Part shown: piece by piece, positions 5,517-5,903 of the stretch
Numbering within the stretch: position 1 is the first letter of the stretch
Layout of the letters: the number at the start of each line of letters is the position of its first letter
Position numbers and translations under genes: made by a program
Notes under the pieces: model-generated
Seen by the model: only the letters and a program-made list of their open reading frames with translations
The model's database searches: none
Told to the model about the DNA's origin: nothing
DNA from: DASTGO01 sp035719045
Lineage (GTDB): Bacteria; Actinomycetota; Actinomycetes; Actinomycetales; Kineosporiaceae
Assembly: GCA_035719045.1 (NCBI GenBank)
Contig: DASTGO010000031.1
Coordinates: forward strand, 1 to 5,903
Direction: 5' to 3'
DNA length: 5,903 nucleotides

Positions 5517-5552
5517 CCGCTGTGACGGGTCAGCCGGGTGCGTTGCACCGGG

Positions 5553-5903
5553 TCAGCCGGCCGCACCGTGACGGGGGTGGTGGCCGTCCTCGCCGGGGTG
5601 GGTGCCGGGTGCGGGGCGCGAGTCCCCCGTGTCGAGTTCCCCCGTGTCGAGTTCACCGGTGTCCGTCCCGGGGGCGGCGCCGAAGTCCGTCCCCGGCACC
5701 AGGGTGGCCTCCGGATCGAGGCCGGTGCCGCTGACGCCGTCGGCATCCACGTCGGTGAGGTGGGCGCGGGCGGCGTAGAGGGTGGCTTTCGCCCGCTCGG
5801 CGAGTCCCCGGGCGGCCTCCGCGCGGGCGGTCGCAGCCTGCGCCTCGGCGTGCAGGGGCGCCCAGCCGGCCGCCGCGGCCGACGCCGCCTGCCGGGCCGC
5901 GGC
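5553..5903 (-). CDS. C-terminal part of an Ala-rich helical protein of unknown function
   Basis: The frame enters from the window edge without a stop and ends in TGA at 5555-5553, giving 116 visible residues. I do not recognise the family. The first 50 or so residues are strongly Ala/Arg/Glu-rich (for example ATARAEAARGLAERAKATLY) and should form a long helix or coiled coil. The rest is low-complexity, acidic and Pro/Gly/Thr-rich, with a short tandem repeat GELDTGELDTG, and ends in a His-rich stretch (GEDGHHPRHGAAG). Such a tail is likely disordered. The true start lies outside the window; the internal GTG at 5750 is unlikely to be the start, because the same frame continues upstream with protein-like composition. 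It is transcribed in the same direction as the transporter but is separated from it by 537 bases containing a hairpin and a promoter. Confidence 0.55.
   Translation of the reverse strand, partial: AAARQAASAAAAGWAPLHAEAQAATARAEAARGLAERAKATLYAARAHLTDVDADGVSGTGLDPEATLVPGTDFGAAPGTDTGELDTGELDTGDSRPAPGTHPGEDGHHPRHGAAG
5624..5653. repeat. Two perfect tandem copies of a 15-bp unit
   Basis: CCCCCGTGTCGAGTT occurs at 5624-5638 and again directly at 5639-5653, with a degenerate third unit after it. The 15-bp period keeps the reading frame and encodes the repeated ELDTG on the minus strand. Such in-frame repeats expand and contract by slippage, so copy number may vary between strains. Confidence 0.7.

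Noticed and set aside
5371..5571. 66-codon plus-strand frame in the intergenic region
   Set aside because: It has no convincing ribosome-binding site, it crosses the terminator-like hairpin, and the AHSARKAGAMAHGAH part merely reads through the DNA repeats.

Overview
The window is very GC-rich, with strong G/C bias at third codon positions, GTG starts and long spurious antisense frames. Together with the gene families seen, this points to a high-GC actinomycete (Actinomycetota). No marker here fixes the genus. Every gene I can support lies on the minus strand, so transcription runs from high to low coordinates.

Layout in transcription order. (1) 5903-5553: the 3' end of an Ala-rich helical protein of unknown function with a low-complexity acidic/Pro tail. 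(2) 5552-5016: a 537-base stretch with no large gene. It holds a terminator-like hairpin, three helically phased GTGAC boxes, a TATACT -10 element, and a roughly 315-nt leader with several hairpins and a possible 21-codon leader peptide. (3) 5015-3339: an NRAMP/SLC11-type divalent-metal transporter in which key metal ligands and proton-coupling residues are replaced. (4) 3237-1936: a soluble protein with PRC-barrel-like, MgtE N-terminal and CBS-pair regions, i.e. the Mg2+-sensing half of an MgtE channel without its pore. (5) 1832-873: a LacI/GalR-type ligand-binding domain with no helix-turn-helix. (6) 789-265: a DinB/YfiT-like four-helix protein with a His triad. (7) 153-1: the N-terminus of a membrane-anchored protein, cut by the window edge.

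The most interesting unit is 5410-1936. The NRAMP protein has DAGA where the family has DPGN in TM1, and APW where it has MPH in TM6. This matches the NRAMP-related Mg2+ transporter (NRMT) type rather than a Mn2+/Fe2+ importer. The next gene encodes an MgtE-style gating module, and a long structured leader with a candidate leader peptide lies upstream. I infer a Mg2+ homeostasis module in which a stand-alone MgtE-like sensor may gate or modulate an unrelated NRAMP-fold transporter. Protein families are seen with good confidence; substrate, gating and leader control are inferences.
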